From Sphingomonas glacialis (GTDB taxonomy: Bacteria; Pseudomonadota; Alphaproteobacteria; Sphingomonadales; Sphingomonadaceae), in assembly GCF_006439055.1 (NCBI RefSeq), contig NZ_RCZC01000002.1:154106-218105 (forward strand): DNA of 64,000 nucleotides, read 5' to 3'. A model generated the notes under the pieces. The model saw only the letters and a list, made by a program, of their open reading frames with translations, had not been told where the DNA came from and did no database searches. The number at the start of each line of letters is the position of its first letter. The stretch's first letter is position 1. Of the stretch, positions 10,102 through 19,359 are shown in pieces. The position numbers and the translations under genes were made by a program.

Positions 10102-10197
10102 CGTCACCCCGGGCTTGTCCCGGGGTCCACCGGGATGCACGCACAGCACGCGCAGGACGCGCGTCACGGTGGACCCCGGCACAAGGCCGGGGTGACG
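10102..10197. repeat. Palindromic repeat, family C
   Basis: The outer arms CGTCACCCCGG and CCGGGGTGACG face each other across 96 bases, with inner arms CGGGGTCCACCG and CGGTGGACCCCGG. It fills the gap between the convergent ppx and rnd genes, where it could act as a two-way terminator. I see only this copy in the window. Confidence 0.8.
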
Positions 10198-10224
10198 GGC
10201 GGGGTTGCGTCCGCCGCGCGTCGG

Positions 10225-11403
10225 TTAAACCGCGATATCTTCGGTCCGCGTCATCTTGAGCTTGCCGTTCACCACCGCAAACGCCAGCCGCCCCTCGACC
10301 AGATCGAGCGCATCGCGCCCGAACTGTTCGAACCGCCAGCCCTGCAGGATCGACAGCCCCTCGCGCTGCCCGGCGGCAAGCGCATCCAGATCGTCGGTCC
10401 GCGCCAACAACCGCGCCGCGACGTCGATTTCCTTCGAACGGATCTTGAGCAGCAGCTTGAGCAGATCGGCGACCAGCGCCCCATCCTTGCCCATCCCCGG
10501 CTTGCGGTCATCACGCGACGGCAGCTCGTCGGCCGACATCGGCTCGGCATGCTCGAGCGCCGCCATCAGCCGCGCGCCGATATCGTTCTGCGCCCAGGTC
10601 GCGGAGAGCCCGCGCACCTTGGCGAGATCGGCCTGCCGCTTGGGCGCATGGCCCGCCAGATCGGCGATCGTCTCGTCCTTGACGATCCGCCCGCGCGGCA
10701 GATCCTTGCCGCGCGCCTCGATCTCGCGCCAGCGTGCGAGTGCCTTCAACCGCCCGAGCACGTCGGGCTTGCGGCTCGGCACCTTGATCCGGCGCCACGC
10801 TTCTTCGGGGTCGTTGGCGTAATTCTTGGGATCGCCGAGGCGCTCCATCTCCTGGTCGAGCCACGCGCCGCGCCCGGTCTTGCGCAGCCGCTCGAGCATC
10901 TTGGGGAAGATCTTGGCGAGATGCGTCACGTCGCCGATCGCATATTCGATCTGCCGCGCGTCGAGCGGACGGCGGCTCCAGTCGGTAAAACGCGCGCCCT
11001 TGTCGACCGTGATGCCGAGCCACGCATCGACAAGGTTCGAATAGCCGACCTGCTCGCCTTGCCCCAGCGCCATCGCCGCGACCTGGGTATCGAACAGCGG
11101 ATGCGGCGTCGTGCCGGTAAGGTTGTAGACGATTTCGAGATCCTGCCCGCCGGCATGGAAGACCTTCAGGACGTCCTCGTTATTGACCATCAACTGGAGC
11201 AACGGGCTCATGTCGAGCCCCGGCGCGAGCGGGTCGATCGCCGCCGCCTCGTTCACGTCGGCGATCTGGATCAGGCAGAGTTCAGGCCAGAAGGTGTTCT
11301 CGCGCATGAACTCGGTGTCGATGCAGACGAAATCGGCTTGCGACATTCGGGCGCAGAGATTGGCGAGGGTGGCACTGTCGGTGATGAGCGGATGGATATG
11401 CAT
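10225..11403 (-). CDS. rnd: Ribonuclease D
   Basis: A 3'-to-5' exoribonuclease for tRNA 3'-end maturation. All DEDDy residues are present: D29 and E31 in CIDTEF, the third aspartate in HAGGQDLEI, and the Y-x3-D motif in YAIGDVTH. An HRDC region follows (LKALARWREIEARG and repeat). I chose the ATG at 11403 because AAGGGG precedes it at good distance; a GTG two codons upstream is possible but has no room for a ribosome binding site. It diverges from aspS. Confidence 0.95.
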   Translation of the reverse strand: MHIHPLITDSATLANLCARMSQADFVCIDTEFMRENTFWPELCLIQIADVNEAAAIDPLAPGLDMSPLLQLMVNNEDVLKVFHAGGQDLEIVYNLTGTTPHPLFDTQVAAMALGQGEQVGYSNLVDAWLGITVDKGARFTDWSRRPLDARQIEYAIGDVTHLAKIFPKMLERLRKTGRGAWLDQEMERLGDPKNYANDPEEAWRRIKVPSRKPDVLGRLKALARWREIEARGKDLPRGRIVKDETIADLAGHAPKRQADLAKVRGLSATWAQNDIGARLMAALEHAEPMSADELPSRDDRKPGMGKDGALVADLLKLLLKIRSKEIDVAARLLARTDDLDALAAGQREGLSILQGWRFEQFGRDALDLVEGRLAFAVVNGKLKMTRTEDIAV

Positions 11404-11477
11404 CCCCACCCCTTAGCGAGGCTCGCGCGCCTTGACAAAGGTGGGTTGTAGAGGGAAGCGCATCGGCAATATTCGCC

Positions 11478-11560
11478 GTCGCCCCGGCGGAGGCCGGGGC
11501 CGCTGCGTTGTCACGCGTTGCGCTCCGATACACAGCGGCCCCGGCCTTCGCCGGGGCGAC
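11478..11560. repeat. Palindromic repeat, family B, copy 1
   Basis: The arms GTCGCCCCGGCGGAGGCCGG and the matching CCGGCCTTCGCCGGGGCGAC bound an 83-base element with a 27-base central loop. Each arm is itself a small hairpin. It lies in the divergent rnd-aspS gap, 16 bases before the aspS start, so it should be in the aspS leader. Other copies are at 16451 and 18885. Confidence 0.9.
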
Positions 11561-11576
11561 GAACATGAGAAGATCT

Positions 11577-13400
11577 ATGCACGCTTATCGCACCCATACT
11601 TGCGCCCAGCTCCGCGCCGCGGACGTCGGCACCACGGTCAAGCTGTCGGGCTGGGTCCATCGCAAGCGCGATCACGGCAATCTGCTGTTCGTCGATCTGC
11701 GCGACCATTACGGCATCACCCAGATCGTCACCGACAGCGACAGCCCGGCGCACGCCGTGCTCGACAAGCTTCGCCCCGAGTCGGTCATGACGATCACCGG
11801 AGACGTCGTCGCCCGCTCGGCCGAGACGGTGAACGCCAACCTTCCCTCGGGCGAGATCGAGATCCGCGCACGCGACGTCGTCGTCCAGTCGGTCGCGCAC
11901 GAACTCCCGATGCCGGTGTTCGGCGAGGCCGAATACCCCGAGGAAATCCGCCTCAAGTACCGCTATCTCGATCTGCGGCGCGAGCGGCTTCATGCCAACG
12001 TCCTGCTGCGCTCGAACGTCATTTCGTCGCTGCGCCAGCGGATGATCGGGCAGGGCTTCACCGAGTTCCAGACGCCGATCCTCACCGCGTCTTCCCCTGA
12101 GGGCGCGCGCGACTATCTCGTCCCGAGCCGCGTCCATCCCGGCAAGTTCTACGCGCTCCCGCAGGCGCCCCAGATGTTCAAGCAGCTTCTGATGGTCGCC
12201 GGCTTCGACCGCTATTTCCAGATCGCACCGTGCTTCCGCGACGAGGACGCCCGCGCCGACCGGTCGCCGGGTGAATTCTACCAGCTCGATTTCGAGATGA
12301 GCTACGTCACGCAGGATGACGTCTTCGCCGCGATCGAGCCCGTGCTCCACGGCGTGTTCGAGGAATTCGCCAACTGGCAGGGCAAGGGGCGCACCGTCTC
12401 GGCACTCCCGTTCAAGCGCATCCCGTACCGCGAATCGATGCTGAAATACGGCAACGACAAGCCCGATCTGCGCAACCCGCTGATCATCACCGACGTGTCC
12501 GAGCACTTCAAGGGTTCGGGCTTCGGCCGCTTCGCGTCGATGGTCGAGGGCGGCGACGTCGTCCGCGCGATCGCCGCGCCGAACACGCACGAGAAATCGC
12601 GGAAATTCTTCGACGAGATGAACAGCTGGGCACAGAGCGAAGGCTTCCCCGGCCTCGGCTATGCGACGCAGAAGGATGGCGTGTTCGGCGGCCCGATCGC
12701 CAACAATCACGGCCAGGACGGCATGAAGGCGATCGCAGAAGCGCTCGGCCTCGGCCCGAACGACGGCATCTTCTTCGCGGCCGGCAAGGCAGCGCAGGCG
12801 GCGAAGCTCGCCGGCCTCGCTCGCACGCGCGTCGCCGACCAGCTCGGCCTGATCGACGACAAGCGCTTCGAATTCTGCTGGATCGTCGATTTCCCGATGT
12901 TCGAATATGACGAGGACGCCAAGAAGGTCGATTTCAGCCACAACCCCTTCTCGATGCCGCAGGGCGAGATGGAAGCGCTCGAGGCCAAGGACCCGCTCGA
13001 CATCCTGGCGTACCAGTACGACATCGTCTGCAACGGCATCGAGCTGAGCTCGGGCGCGATCCGTAACCATCGCCCCGAGATCATGTACAAGGCGTTCGAG
13101 ATCGCCGGCTACACCCAGGCCGATGTCGATACGAACTTCGCCGGCATGATCAACGCCTTCAAGTTCGGCGCCCCGCCGCACGGCGGCTCGGCACCGGGCG
13201 TCGACCGGATCGTCATGCTGCTCGCCGACGAGCCCAACATCCGCGAGGTCATCACCTTCCCGATGACGCAGAAGGCCGAGGATCTGATGATGGGCGCGCC
13301 CAATTTCGCGACGCCCAAGCAGCTCAAGGAACTCAACCTGCGCTCAACCGCGGGCGTAGCGACCGCCAAGCCAGCCGACGAAGCCGTTCGTCCCGTCTGA
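11577..13400 (+). CDS. aspS: Aspartyl-tRNA synthetase
   Basis: A 607-residue bacterial-type class II synthetase. The N-terminal OB-fold anticodon domain includes [23 protein letters not shown]. Motif 2 ([23 protein letters not shown]) and motif 3 ([14 protein letters not shown]) are intact, and the bacterial GAD insertion domain lies between them. The start MHAYRTHTC at 11577 fits the family; an ATG four codons earlier (11565) is possible. Whether it also charges tRNA-Asn cannot be judged here. A TTGACA at 11432 may be part of its promoter, but no clear -10 follows. Confidence 0.97.
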   Translation: MHAYRTHTCAQLRAADVGTTVKLSGWVHRKRDHGNLLFVDLRDHYGITQIVTDSDSPAHAVLDKLRPESVMTITGDVVARSAETVNANLPSGEIEIRARDVVVQSVAHELPMPVFGEAEYPEEIRLKYRYLDLRRERLHANVLLRSNVISSLRQRMIGQGFTEFQTPILTASSPEGARDYLVPSRVHPGKFYALPQAPQMFKQLLMVAGFDRYFQIAPCFRDEDARADRSPGEFYQLDFEMSYVTQDDVFAAIEPVLHGVFEEFANWQGKGRTVSALPFKRIPYRESMLKYGNDKPDLRNPLIITDVSEHFKGSGFGRFASMVEGGDVVRAIAAPNTHEKSRKFFDEMNSWAQSEGFPGLGYATQKDGVFGGPIANNHGQDGMKAIAEALGLGPNDGIFFAAGKAAQAAKLAGLARTRVADQLGLIDDKRFEFCWIVDFPMFEYDEDAKKVDFSHNPFSMPQGEMEALEAKDPLDILAYQYDIVCNGIELSSGAIRNHRPEIMYKAFEIAGYTQADVDTNFAGMINAFKFGAPPHGGSAPGVDRIVMLLADEPNIREVITFPMTQKAEDLMMGAPNFATPKQLKELNLRSTAGVATAKPADEAVRPV

Positions 13401-13435
13401 CTCTCCCCACAAGCGGAAGGGGCGCCCCCTAGACT

Positions 13436-13533
13436 CCCCTCCCGCTTGCGGGAGGGGCTGGGGGAGGGCAGTGTCTGCCCATGATAACGCTCCGCCCATT
13501 CCCACCCCTAACCCCTCCCGCAAGCGGGAGGGG
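13436..13533. repeat. Paired palindromic repeat, family A, copies 4 and 5
   Basis: The cores 13436-13457 (TT centre) and 13512-13533 (AA centre) have the same opposed arrangement as at 3165-3268, separated by 54 bases. A decayed copy (CTCCCCACAAGCGGAAGGGG) precedes it at 13403-13422. The last core ends three bases before the ppk2 ATG and its GGGAGGGGG arm serves as the Shine-Dalgarno sequence. Confidence 0.9.
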
Positions 13534-13536
13534 GAT

Positions 13537-14310
13537 ATGAGCCTCGATCTCTCCGACTACGAATCGGGCAAATCCTACGACGGCGACTACGACGCCGATC
13601 TCGCCGCGCTGCAAAAGCGGCTGGCGCACATTCAGGTCGCGCATATCGTCCACCGCAAGCGCGCGATCGTGCTGTTCGAGGGCTGGGATGCGGCCGGCAA
13701 GGGCGGCATCATCCAGCGGCTCTGCGCCGAATGGGATCCGCGCAATTTCGAGGTCTGGCCGATCAAGGCGCCGACCCAGGACGAGCTCGACCACCATTTC
13801 CTGTGGCGCTTCTGGCAGAAGCTCCCGGCCTCCGGCGACATCGCGGTGTTCGATCGCAGCTGGTACGGTCGCGTGCTGGTCGAGCGCGTCGAAGGTTTCG
13901 CGAAAGACGCCGAGTGGAAGCGCGGCTTTGACGAGATCAACGAGTTCGAGGCGCAACAGGCCGATTCGGGGACGACGATCGTCAAGCTGTTCATCCATGT
14001 GTCGCAAAAGCAGCAGGACAAGCGCCTGGCGAATCGGCTCGATCATCCCTGGAAGCGCTGGAAGACCGGCGCCGACGATTATCGCAACCGCGAAAAGCGG
14101 CCGGCGTATCTCGAGGCGATGCACGACATGTTCAAGCGCACCGACACGCGCTGGGCGCCGTGGACGGTGATCGACGGCAACGACAAGAAAGCCGGGCGCA
14201 TCGCCGCACTGACGACCATCGCCGAGCAGCTCGAGGCGCATATCGACATGACGCCCCCCGAGCTCGATCCCGCGGTCGAAGCGATCGCGCGAAAGGCGTT
14301 GGGGCTTTAG
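13537..14310 (+). CDS. ppk2: Polyphosphate kinase 2
   Basis: A 257-residue class I PPK2, which uses polyphosphate to phosphorylate nucleoside diphosphates. The Walker A loop is EGWDAAGKGG (about 48-57), Walker B is in FDRSWYGR (about 105-112), and the lid module contains the arginines of HPWKRWKTGADDYRNREK. Codons upstream of 13537 in frame translate the palindromic repeat, so the ATG at 13537 is preferred. With ppk and ppx 4 kb away the strain has both synthesis and use of polyphosphate encoded close together. Confidence 0.95.
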   Translation: MSLDLSDYESGKSYDGDYDADLAALQKRLAHIQVAHIVHRKRAIVLFEGWDAAGKGGIIQRLCAEWDPRNFEVWPIKAPTQDELDHHFLWRFWQKLPASGDIAVFDRSWYGRVLVERVEGFAKDAEWKRGFDEINEFEAQQADSGTTIVKLFIHVSQKQQDKRLANRLDHPWKRWKTGADDYRNREKRPAYLEAMHDMFKRTDTRWAPWTVIDGNDKKAGRIAALTTIAEQLEAHIDMTPPELDPAVEAIARKALGL

Positions 14311-14329
14311 CGCCAACGCCCGCCGCGGG

Positions 14330-14776
14330 TCAGATCCAGAGCAAGACGATCGGCACGATCGTGCCCGTGACGAGCATCGCGATCGAAATCCGCCGCATCG
14401 AACGGATCGACAGCGCGATCGCGACGCCGGTGATCGTCGAGGCGCACAAAGCGATCGACAGCAAAACGACGAAGATCTTGAGCGGCAGGGGGGAAGGGCG
14501 CTTCGGCCCGGCGCGCTCGGCCTCGCCGCGCGGCTTGCCGGCTTCGGCTTGCGGCTTGGGCTTCTCCGCGCGGGGCGGACGCGGCGGACCCTGATCCTTG
14601 TGGACGCTCGCCAGCCAGACGATCCAGTTCGGCGGCGTGCCGCCATAACCGCGCGCTTCCTGCAGCCGGAAGGTCTGCAACGCGCCGCTCACCGAGAACA
14701 GCAGGATCATCGGCGCGAAAAACAGGCCGAGATAATGGTGATAGCGGCGCAAGGTCCGCAGCGTGTTGGGTCTCAT
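14330..14776 (-). CDS. Small PepSY-type membrane protein
   Basis: A 148-residue protein with two predicted membrane helices: residues about 14-33 (HYLGLFFAPMILLFSVSGAL), preceded by RRYHHYLG, and about 100-120 (KIFVVLLSIALCASTITGVAIA). Between them is a proline/lysine-rich linker (PPRPPRAEKPKPQAEAGKPR). The first helix matches the PepSY-associated TM family found with iron-uptake systems. No partner gene is adjacent, so the role is unknown. I placed the start at 14776 where MRPNTLRTLRRYHH begins. Confidence 0.75.
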   Translation of the reverse strand: MRPNTLRTLRRYHHYLGLFFAPMILLFSVSGALQTFRLQEARGYGGTPPNWIVWLASVHKDQGPPRPPRAEKPKPQAEAGKPRGEAERAGPKRPSPLPLKIFVVLLSIALCASTITGVAIALSIRSMRRISIAMLVTGTIVPIVLLWI

Positions 14777-14821
14777 GCGATCTGCGCTACGCGAACGTAA
14801 CGACTCGGGCAATTGTGGACC

Positions 14822-15451
14822 TTACGCAGGGGCAAAATCGCCCGCTTCGTCCATCACGTGCAGCACGCCGTCGGCGATCGCGAAATAGGCGCCGCGCAGC
14901 CGCAGCGCGCCGGCCGCCTCGGCCTCGCGGATATTGGGGAAGCTGCGCAGATTGGCGATGCTGACGCGGACCGTCTCGAGTTCCATCTCGCGAATCGCGG
15001 CAGGGCCGGTGCCGTGCTCTGCAACAATCCGGTCGCGCGCCGAATCGAGCATGTCGATCCAATGCGCGATGAAGCCGCCTTCGCCCGGCGCCTTGCCCTC
15101 GAACGCGCGTGTCAGCGCCGCATGGACGCCGCCGCACGAGCCGTGGCCCATCACCACGATCTCGCCGACCTTGAGCTGGCTCACCGCGAATTCGAGCGCT
15201 GCCGAGACGCCGTGGCGCGACCCGTCGAGCTCGAACGGCGGCACCAGATTGGCGACGTTGCGCACGACGAAGATCTCGCCAGGCGACGTGTCGAACACCT
15301 GGGCTGGATCGACTCGGCTGTCCGAACAGGCGATCACCATCACCTTGGGGCTCTGCCCCTCGGCCAGTTCCGCCCAGCGATCACGCTGGCGGACATAGTC
15401 GGAGGCGCGGAAGCGGTGATACCCGCCGACGAGGTCGCTGAAATCGGTCAT
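14822..15451 (-). CDS. Beta-class carbonic anhydrase
   Basis: A 209-residue enzyme interconverting carbon dioxide and bicarbonate in the cytoplasm. The zinc ligands are visible as C42 with D44 and R46 (ACSDSRV), H103 and C106 (GHGSCGG). Length is typical of the bacterial type. It diverges from lipA over a 66-base gap. Confidence 0.95.
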   Translation of the reverse strand: MTDFSDLVGGYHRFRASDYVRQRDRWAELAEGQSPKVMVIACSDSRVDPAQVFDTSPGEIFVVRNVANLVPPFELDGSRHGVSAALEFAVSQLKVGEIVVMGHGSCGGVHAALTRAFEGKAPGEGGFIAHWIDMLDSARDRIVAEHGTGPAAIREMELETVRVSIANLRSFPNIREAEAAGALRLRGAYFAIADGVLHVMDEAGDFAPA

Positions 15452-15517
15452 GCGCTGCTTTTACCGGAGGACAAGAGGGGGTGGCAAGCCGCGTCGTCAA
15501 TCGCTATCTGCACCCCA

Positions 15518-16435
15518 ATGAACGAGATGTCCCCGCTCGCCCGCCCGCCCCGCGAACGCAAGCCAGACTGGCTGCGGGTCAAGGCGCCCACCTCGGCCGG
15601 CTTCGCCGCGACCCGCGAATTGATGCGCTCGAAAAGCCTGACGACCGTCTGCGAGGAGGCGGCCTGCCCCAATATCGGTGAGTGCTGGAGCAAGAAACAC
15701 GCGACGGTGATGATCCTCGGCGACACCTGCACGCGCGCCTGCGCGTTCTGCAACGTCAAGACGGGCATGCCGCGCGCGGTCGACAAACTCGAACCGCAGA
15801 ACGTCGCCGATGCGGCGGCGCAGATGGGCTTGCAGCATATCGTCGTCACCTCGGTCGATCGTGACGATCTGCCCGACGGCGGCGCGTCGCAGTTCGTCAA
15901 GGTGATCCAGGCGCTCCGCGCGACGACGCCGAACACGACGATCGAGATCCTCACCCCCGATTTCCGCAACAAGGCGCAGGCCGCGGTCGAGTCGATCATC
16001 GAGGCCGGGCCCGACGTCTACAACCATAATCTCGAGACCGTGCCGCGGCTCTACCCGACGATCCGCCCCGGTGCGCGCTACTACGCGTCGCTGCGGCTGC
16101 TCGAGAGCGTCAAGCGCCACGACCCGCGGATCTTCACCAAGTCGGGCGTGATGCTCGGGCTCGGCGAGGAGCGGCTCGAGGTCCATCAGGTGATGGACGA
16201 CATGCGCAGCGCCGAGATCGACTTCCTGACGATGGGGCAATATCTCCAGCCGACCCCGCGGCACGCCAAGGTGCTCGACTTCGTCACGCCGGCGGCGTTC
16301 GACGCCTATGCCGCGATCGCCCGCGCGAAAGGCTTCTTACTCGTCGCAAGCTCGCCGCTGACGCGTTCGAGCTACCACGCCGGCGATGATTTTGCCCGCC
16401 TGCGCGCGGCACGTGCGGAAAAGCTCGCGCGGTGA
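15518..16435 (+). CDS. lipA: Lipoyl synthase
   Basis: A radical SAM enzyme that inserts two sulphurs into protein-bound octanoyl groups. The auxiliary cluster cysteines are C45, C50 and C56 ([12 protein letters not shown]), and the radical SAM cysteines are C71, C75 and C78 (CTRACAFC). The 305-residue length and the C-terminal [13 protein letters not shown] segment are typical. I set the start at 15518 ([10 protein letters not shown]); the ATG three codons later is possible. The next gene, ratA, follows after a family B repeat. Confidence 0.98.
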   Translation: MNEMSPLARPPRERKPDWLRVKAPTSAGFAATRELMRSKSLTTVCEEAACPNIGECWSKKHATVMILGDTCTRACAFCNVKTGMPRAVDKLEPQNVADAAAQMGLQHIVVTSVDRDDLPDGGASQFVKVIQALRATTPNTTIEILTPDFRNKAQAAVESIIEAGPDVYNHNLETVPRLYPTIRPGARYYASLRLLESVKRHDPRIFTKSGVMLGLGEERLEVHQVMDDMRSAEIDFLTMGQYLQPTPRHAKVLDFVTPAAFDAYAAIARAKGFLLVASSPLTRSSYHAGDDFARLRAARAEKLAR

Positions 16436-16450
16436 AGGTCGGATCATCCC

Positions 16451-16535
16451 GTCGCCCCGGCGCAGGCCGGGGCCAGTGCGTTTGGGGCAACTGGTCCGCG
16501 CACCTGCTGGCGGCCCCGGCCTCCGCCGGGGCGAC
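16451..16535. repeat. Palindromic repeat, family B, copy 2
   Basis: An 85-base element with GTCGCCCCGGCGCAGGCCGG on the left and CCGGCCTCCGCCGGGGCGAC on the right. It occupies the lipA-ratA gap and ends 12 bases before the ratA start, so it is probably transcribed between the two genes. Confidence 0.9.
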
Positions 16536-16547
16536 GGAGTAGCGCGG

Positions 16548-17027
16548 ATGCCCCGTCACTCTGAAACCCGGCGCCTGCCCTACAGCCCCGAGCAGATGTT
16601 TGATCTGGTCGCCGATGTCGGCCGCTATGCCGAATTCCTGCCCTGGGTCTCGGCGATTCGCGTGCGGTCGAACAGCGCGACCGAGCTGACCGCCGATATG
16701 ATCGTCGGCTTCAAGGGCCTGCGTGAGACCTTCACCTCGAAGGTCGATAAGGAACGGCCGGGCCGGATCCATGTCGAATATCTTGACGGGCCGCTCAAAT
16801 ATCTGCGCAACGACTGGGTATTCCGCCCCGACGGGACCGGGTGCGCGGTCGACTTCACCGTCGATTTCGCGTTCAAGAACCGCGTGTTCGAAATGCTCGC
16901 GGGCCAAGTGTTCGGCACCGCGCTGCGCAAGATGATCGGCGCGTTCGAGGAACGCGCCGCGGTGCTTTACGCCTCGCCCTCGACCTCCGGCGGCAACAGC
17001 AGTTCGAGCGCGCACAGCGCCGCCTGA
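16548..17027 (+). CDS. Type II toxin-antitoxin RatA / Coq10-like START protein
   Basis: A 159-residue polyketide-cyclase/START-fold protein. The N-terminus PRHSETRRLPYSPEQMFDLV and the mid-section EYLDGPLKYLRNDWVF match the Coq10/RatA family, which binds ubiquinone in mitochondria and was reported as a ribosome-association toxin in E. coli. In alphaproteobacteria a quinone-linked role is at least as likely. The C-terminus is serine-rich, and its last 61 bases overlap the convergent pncC gene. Confidence 0.85.
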   Translation: MPRHSETRRLPYSPEQMFDLVADVGRYAEFLPWVSAIRVRSNSATELTADMIVGFKGLRETFTSKVDKERPGRIHVEYLDGPLKYLRNDWVFRPDGTGCAVDFTVDFAFKNRVFEMLAGQVFGTALRKMIGAFEERAAVLYASPSTSGGNSSSSAHSAA

Positions 17028-17497
17028 AGCCGCACGCCACCGCGGCCGAGATCGCCGAAATCCTTGCGATCGGCGACGACATGCCCGGGATCGGCACCCC
17101 GCTCGGCGCGCGCGAAGACGACCGTGCCGACAGGCTTCTTCTCGGTCCCGCCGCCGGGCCCCGCGACGCCGGTGATCGCCACCGCGACGTCGGCGCCGCT
17201 CGCCTCGAGCGCGCCCTGCGCCATGCTCCACGCGGTCGCCACCGAAACCGCGCCGAACGTCTCGAGCACATCGGCGCTGACGTTGAGCATTTCGAGCTTC
17301 GCGTCGTTCGAATAGGTCACGAAGCCGCTCTCGAACATGTCGGAAGACCCCGGAATCTCGGTCAGCGCCGCGGCGACCAGGCCGCCGGTGCAGCTTTCGG
17401 CCAGCGCGATGCGGCGCCCGGCCGCGAGGTTGGCCGTGACCACCTTGCGCGCCGCCGCGACCAGTTCGGCCGGGAGGATGGTGTCGCGCTTATCCAT
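16967..17497 (-). CDS. pncC: CinA-type nicotinamide-nucleotide amidase
   Basis: A 176-residue stand-alone CinA C-terminal domain, which deamidates NMN to nicotinate mononucleotide. The core AESCTGGLVAAALTEIPGSSD (about 34-54), the GFVTYSN strand and VAITGVAGPGGGTEKKPVGTV are intact. The N-terminal competence-type domain of full-length CinA is absent, as in many proteobacteria. It overlaps the following gene by eight bases and the end of ratA by 61 bases in the opposite sense. Confidence 0.92.
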   Translation of the reverse strand: MDKRDTILPAELVAAARKVVTANLAAGRRIALAESCTGGLVAAALTEIPGSSDMFESGFVTYSNDAKLEMLNVSADVLETFGAVSVATAWSMAQGALEASGADVAVAITGVAGPGGGTEKKPVGTVVFARAERGADPGHVVADRKDFGDLGRGGVRLQAALCALELLLPPEVEGEA

Positions 17498-18011
17498 GGG
17501 TCGGGCAGATCGTGAAGGGCGCGCGCTTCTTCGAAGAGTCGCTGCCGAGCAGGAACAATTGCACCACCAGCGCTGCGGTATTGGCGACGGGTAGCGGGGC
17601 GAGCAGGCCGGTGATCCGGTCGATCCGCGGGCAATCGCCCGGCTTAAGATCCTTGACGACCAACGGCCCGAGCAAGCTGCTGACCAGCGGGCGGATCACG
17701 TCGGGGTCCATCCCGCGCAGCTGTTCGCCGCCGAGCTTGCCGATCGCGGGCTTGGCCGCATTCCACGCCGAATCGCCATCCATGCGGTAGCGTGCGACCA
17801 GGGCAGGGAGCCCAGCCCGCAGCGTCGCGGTCGGCGGCAGCGTGCTCGCACACGCCTTGCCGACGGCATCGAGCACGTCGGGCAGCACAACCCGGACGAG
17901 CGATTGCCCCTCTTGCTCGGTCAGGCACGGCAGGTCGGTCGGCGCGGCCTGCGCGGCGACCGTTGCGGTCGCCCCGATCCAGAGTGCCGCGAGTGTCGTC
18001 AGCCGCTTCAT
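17490..18011 (-). CDS. Exported protein of unknown function
   Basis: I do not recognise this 173-residue protein. It begins with a clear signal peptide ([22 protein letters not shown], cut probably after AQA), so it is likely periplasmic. Three cysteines are spaced through the mature part (in LPCLTEQ, KACASTL and GDCPRI) and a fourth is near the C-terminus (FTICPTHG). The ATG overlaps the ispDF stop (ATGA) and the stop overlaps pncC, so it belongs to the ispDF-pncC unit. Confidence 0.8.
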   Translation of the reverse strand: MKRLTTLAALWIGATATVAAQAAPTDLPCLTEQEGQSLVRVVLPDVLDAVGKACASTLPPTATLRAGLPALVARYRMDGDSAWNAAKPAIGKLGGEQLRGMDPDVIRPLVSSLLGPLVVKDLKPGDCPRIDRITGLLAPLPVANTAALVVQLFLLGSDSSKKRAPFTICPTHG

Positions 18012-19249
18012 CGCTTGCCCCCCGGAACCCGGACCGTCGCCGCCGCCTGCGCGGCAATGCCTTCGCCGCGCCCGGTAAAGCCGAGCCGCTCGGTCGTCGT
18101 CGCCTTGATGCTGACCTGATCCGCGTCGAGCTGCAAGAGGTCTGCGATCCGGTCGCGCATCGCGGCGCGGTGCGGGCCGATCTTGGGCTCTTCGCACATG
18201 AGCGTCAGGTCGACGAAATCGATGATCCCGCCGCGATCGGTGATGAGTGAGGCGGCATGCTGGAGGAACTGCGCCGAGTCGGCGCCGCGCCATTGCGGGT
18301 CGCTCGGCGGGAAGTGCGTGCCGATATCGCCCGCCGCAATCGTGCCGAGCAAAGCGTCGGTGATCGCGTGGAGCGCGACGTCGGCGTCGCTATGCCCCGA
18401 CAGGCCCTTGTCGTGCGGGATCCGCACGCCGCCGAGCCACAGCTCCTCGCCGACTTCGAGCCGATGGACGTCGAACCCGGTCGCCATGCGCGTGCGCATC
18501 GTGGTGGCGAGGCGGTCCTCGGCGGCGGCGAAATCGGCGGGGTGGGTGATCTTTTCGAGCATGGGGTCTCCTGCGACCAGGGCGACGCGGCCGCCGGCGG
18601 CGCGCACCATCTGCGCGTCGTCGGTCGGTTCGTCACCGGTCCAGCCGCGATGCGCGGCGAGGGCGGTGGAAAAGGCAAAGGCTTGCGGCGTCTGGATACG
18701 ATGCAGCGAGTCGCGCGGCACGGTTTCGCCGAGGTCGGTATCACCCCTGGCGAGCGTATCCGCGACGGGGAGGGCGGGGACGGCGCCGTCATGGTCGTCG
18801 AGCGCGGCGAGCAGGCGGTCGATGACGAAGGCGCTGAGGAACGGGCGTGCGGCGTCATGAATAAGCACGCGCTCCACCCCACCCGTCGCCCCGGCGGAGG
18901 CCGGGGCCGCTGCGTTGCTCACGTCCCCCGCTGAAACGAGGCGGCCCCGGCCTTCGCCGGGGCGACGATCCTGGGTCAGCGCCTCCAGCCCCGCCAGCAC
19001 CGACAGCCGCCGCGAAGCACCGCCGATCACATAGTCGACCTCGCCCACGGCGTCGCGCAACGCCGCTTCCTGCCCGGCACCGATCACCACGATCACCCGA
19101 TCGATCGCCGGATGCGCCGACAGCGCGGTATAGGAATGCGCCAAAACGGCCTTGCCGCCGAGCGGCGCATATTGCTTTGGAATGCGGCTGCCCGAGCGCA
19201 CGCCGGTGCCGGCGGCGACGATCAACGCGGCAGTGCGGGGGTTCGTCAT
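18008..19249 (-). CDS. ispDF: Bifunctional IspD/IspF isoprenoid enzyme
   Basis: A 413-residue fusion carrying two steps of the MEP pathway. The N-terminal cytidylyltransferase has [20 protein letters not shown] at residues 8-27 and HDAARPF after residue 130. The C-terminal MECDP synthase starts near residue 250 with ATGFDVHRL and has [18 protein letters not shown]. Between LAGLEALT and [12 protein letters not shown] lie some 30 residues that translate a family B palindromic repeat in frame (residues about 93-123). Catalytic motifs are otherwise complete. The start ATG at 19249 fits the family. Confidence 0.95.
   Translation of the reverse strand: MTNPRTAALIVAAGTGVRSGSRIPKQYAPLGGKAVLAHSYTALSAHPAIDRVIVVIGAGQEAALRDAVGEVDYVIGGASRRLSVLAGLEALTQDRRPGEGRGRLVSAGDVSNAAAPASAGATGGVERVLIHDAARPFLSAFVIDRLLAALDDHDGAVPALPVADTLARGDTDLGETVPRDSLHRIQTPQAFAFSTALAAHRGWTGDEPTDDAQMVRAAGGRVALVAGDPMLEKITHPADFAAAEDRLATTMRTRMATGFDVHRLEVGEELWLGGVRIPHDKGLSGHSDADVALHAITDALLGTIAAGDIGTHFPPSDPQWRGADSAQFLQHAASLITDRGGIIDFVDLTLMCEEPKIGPHRAAMRDRIADLLQLDADQVSIKATTTERLGFTGRGEGIAAQAAATVRVPGGKR
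18885..18966. repeat. Palindromic repeat, family B, copy 3, inside ispDF
   Basis: An 82-base element with the same arms as the intergenic copies (GTCGCCCCGGCGGAGGCCGG and CCGGCCTTCGCCGGGGCGAC) lies in the middle of the ispD coding region, and the reading frame continues through it. It contributes a glycine-, arginine- and alanine-rich segment to the protein. Confidence 0.95.
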
Positions 19250-19302
19250 GCGATGAGCGCCTAGCCCAAGCCGAAGCGCCCCGCCAGCCCAGCCGCACAT
19301 GC

Positions 19303-19331
19303 TTGCCGGTTCGCGCGCTTTCCCCTATAGG
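19303..19331 (+). promoter_or_regulatory. Probable sigma-70 promoter of dusB-ntrBC
   Basis: TTGCCG at 19303-19308 and TATAGG at 19326-19331 are separated by exactly 17 bases, and the dusB GTG follows 28 bases later. The match is good for a GC-rich genome but is unproven. Confidence 0.55.
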
Positions 19332-19359
19332 CTGCCCGTTTTTCAGGCAGACTCTCCCC

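Noticed and set aside
18885..18966. Frameshift or pseudogene call for ispDF
   Set aside because: The repeat is inserted in frame and both enzyme domains are complete on either side, so the gene should be functional.
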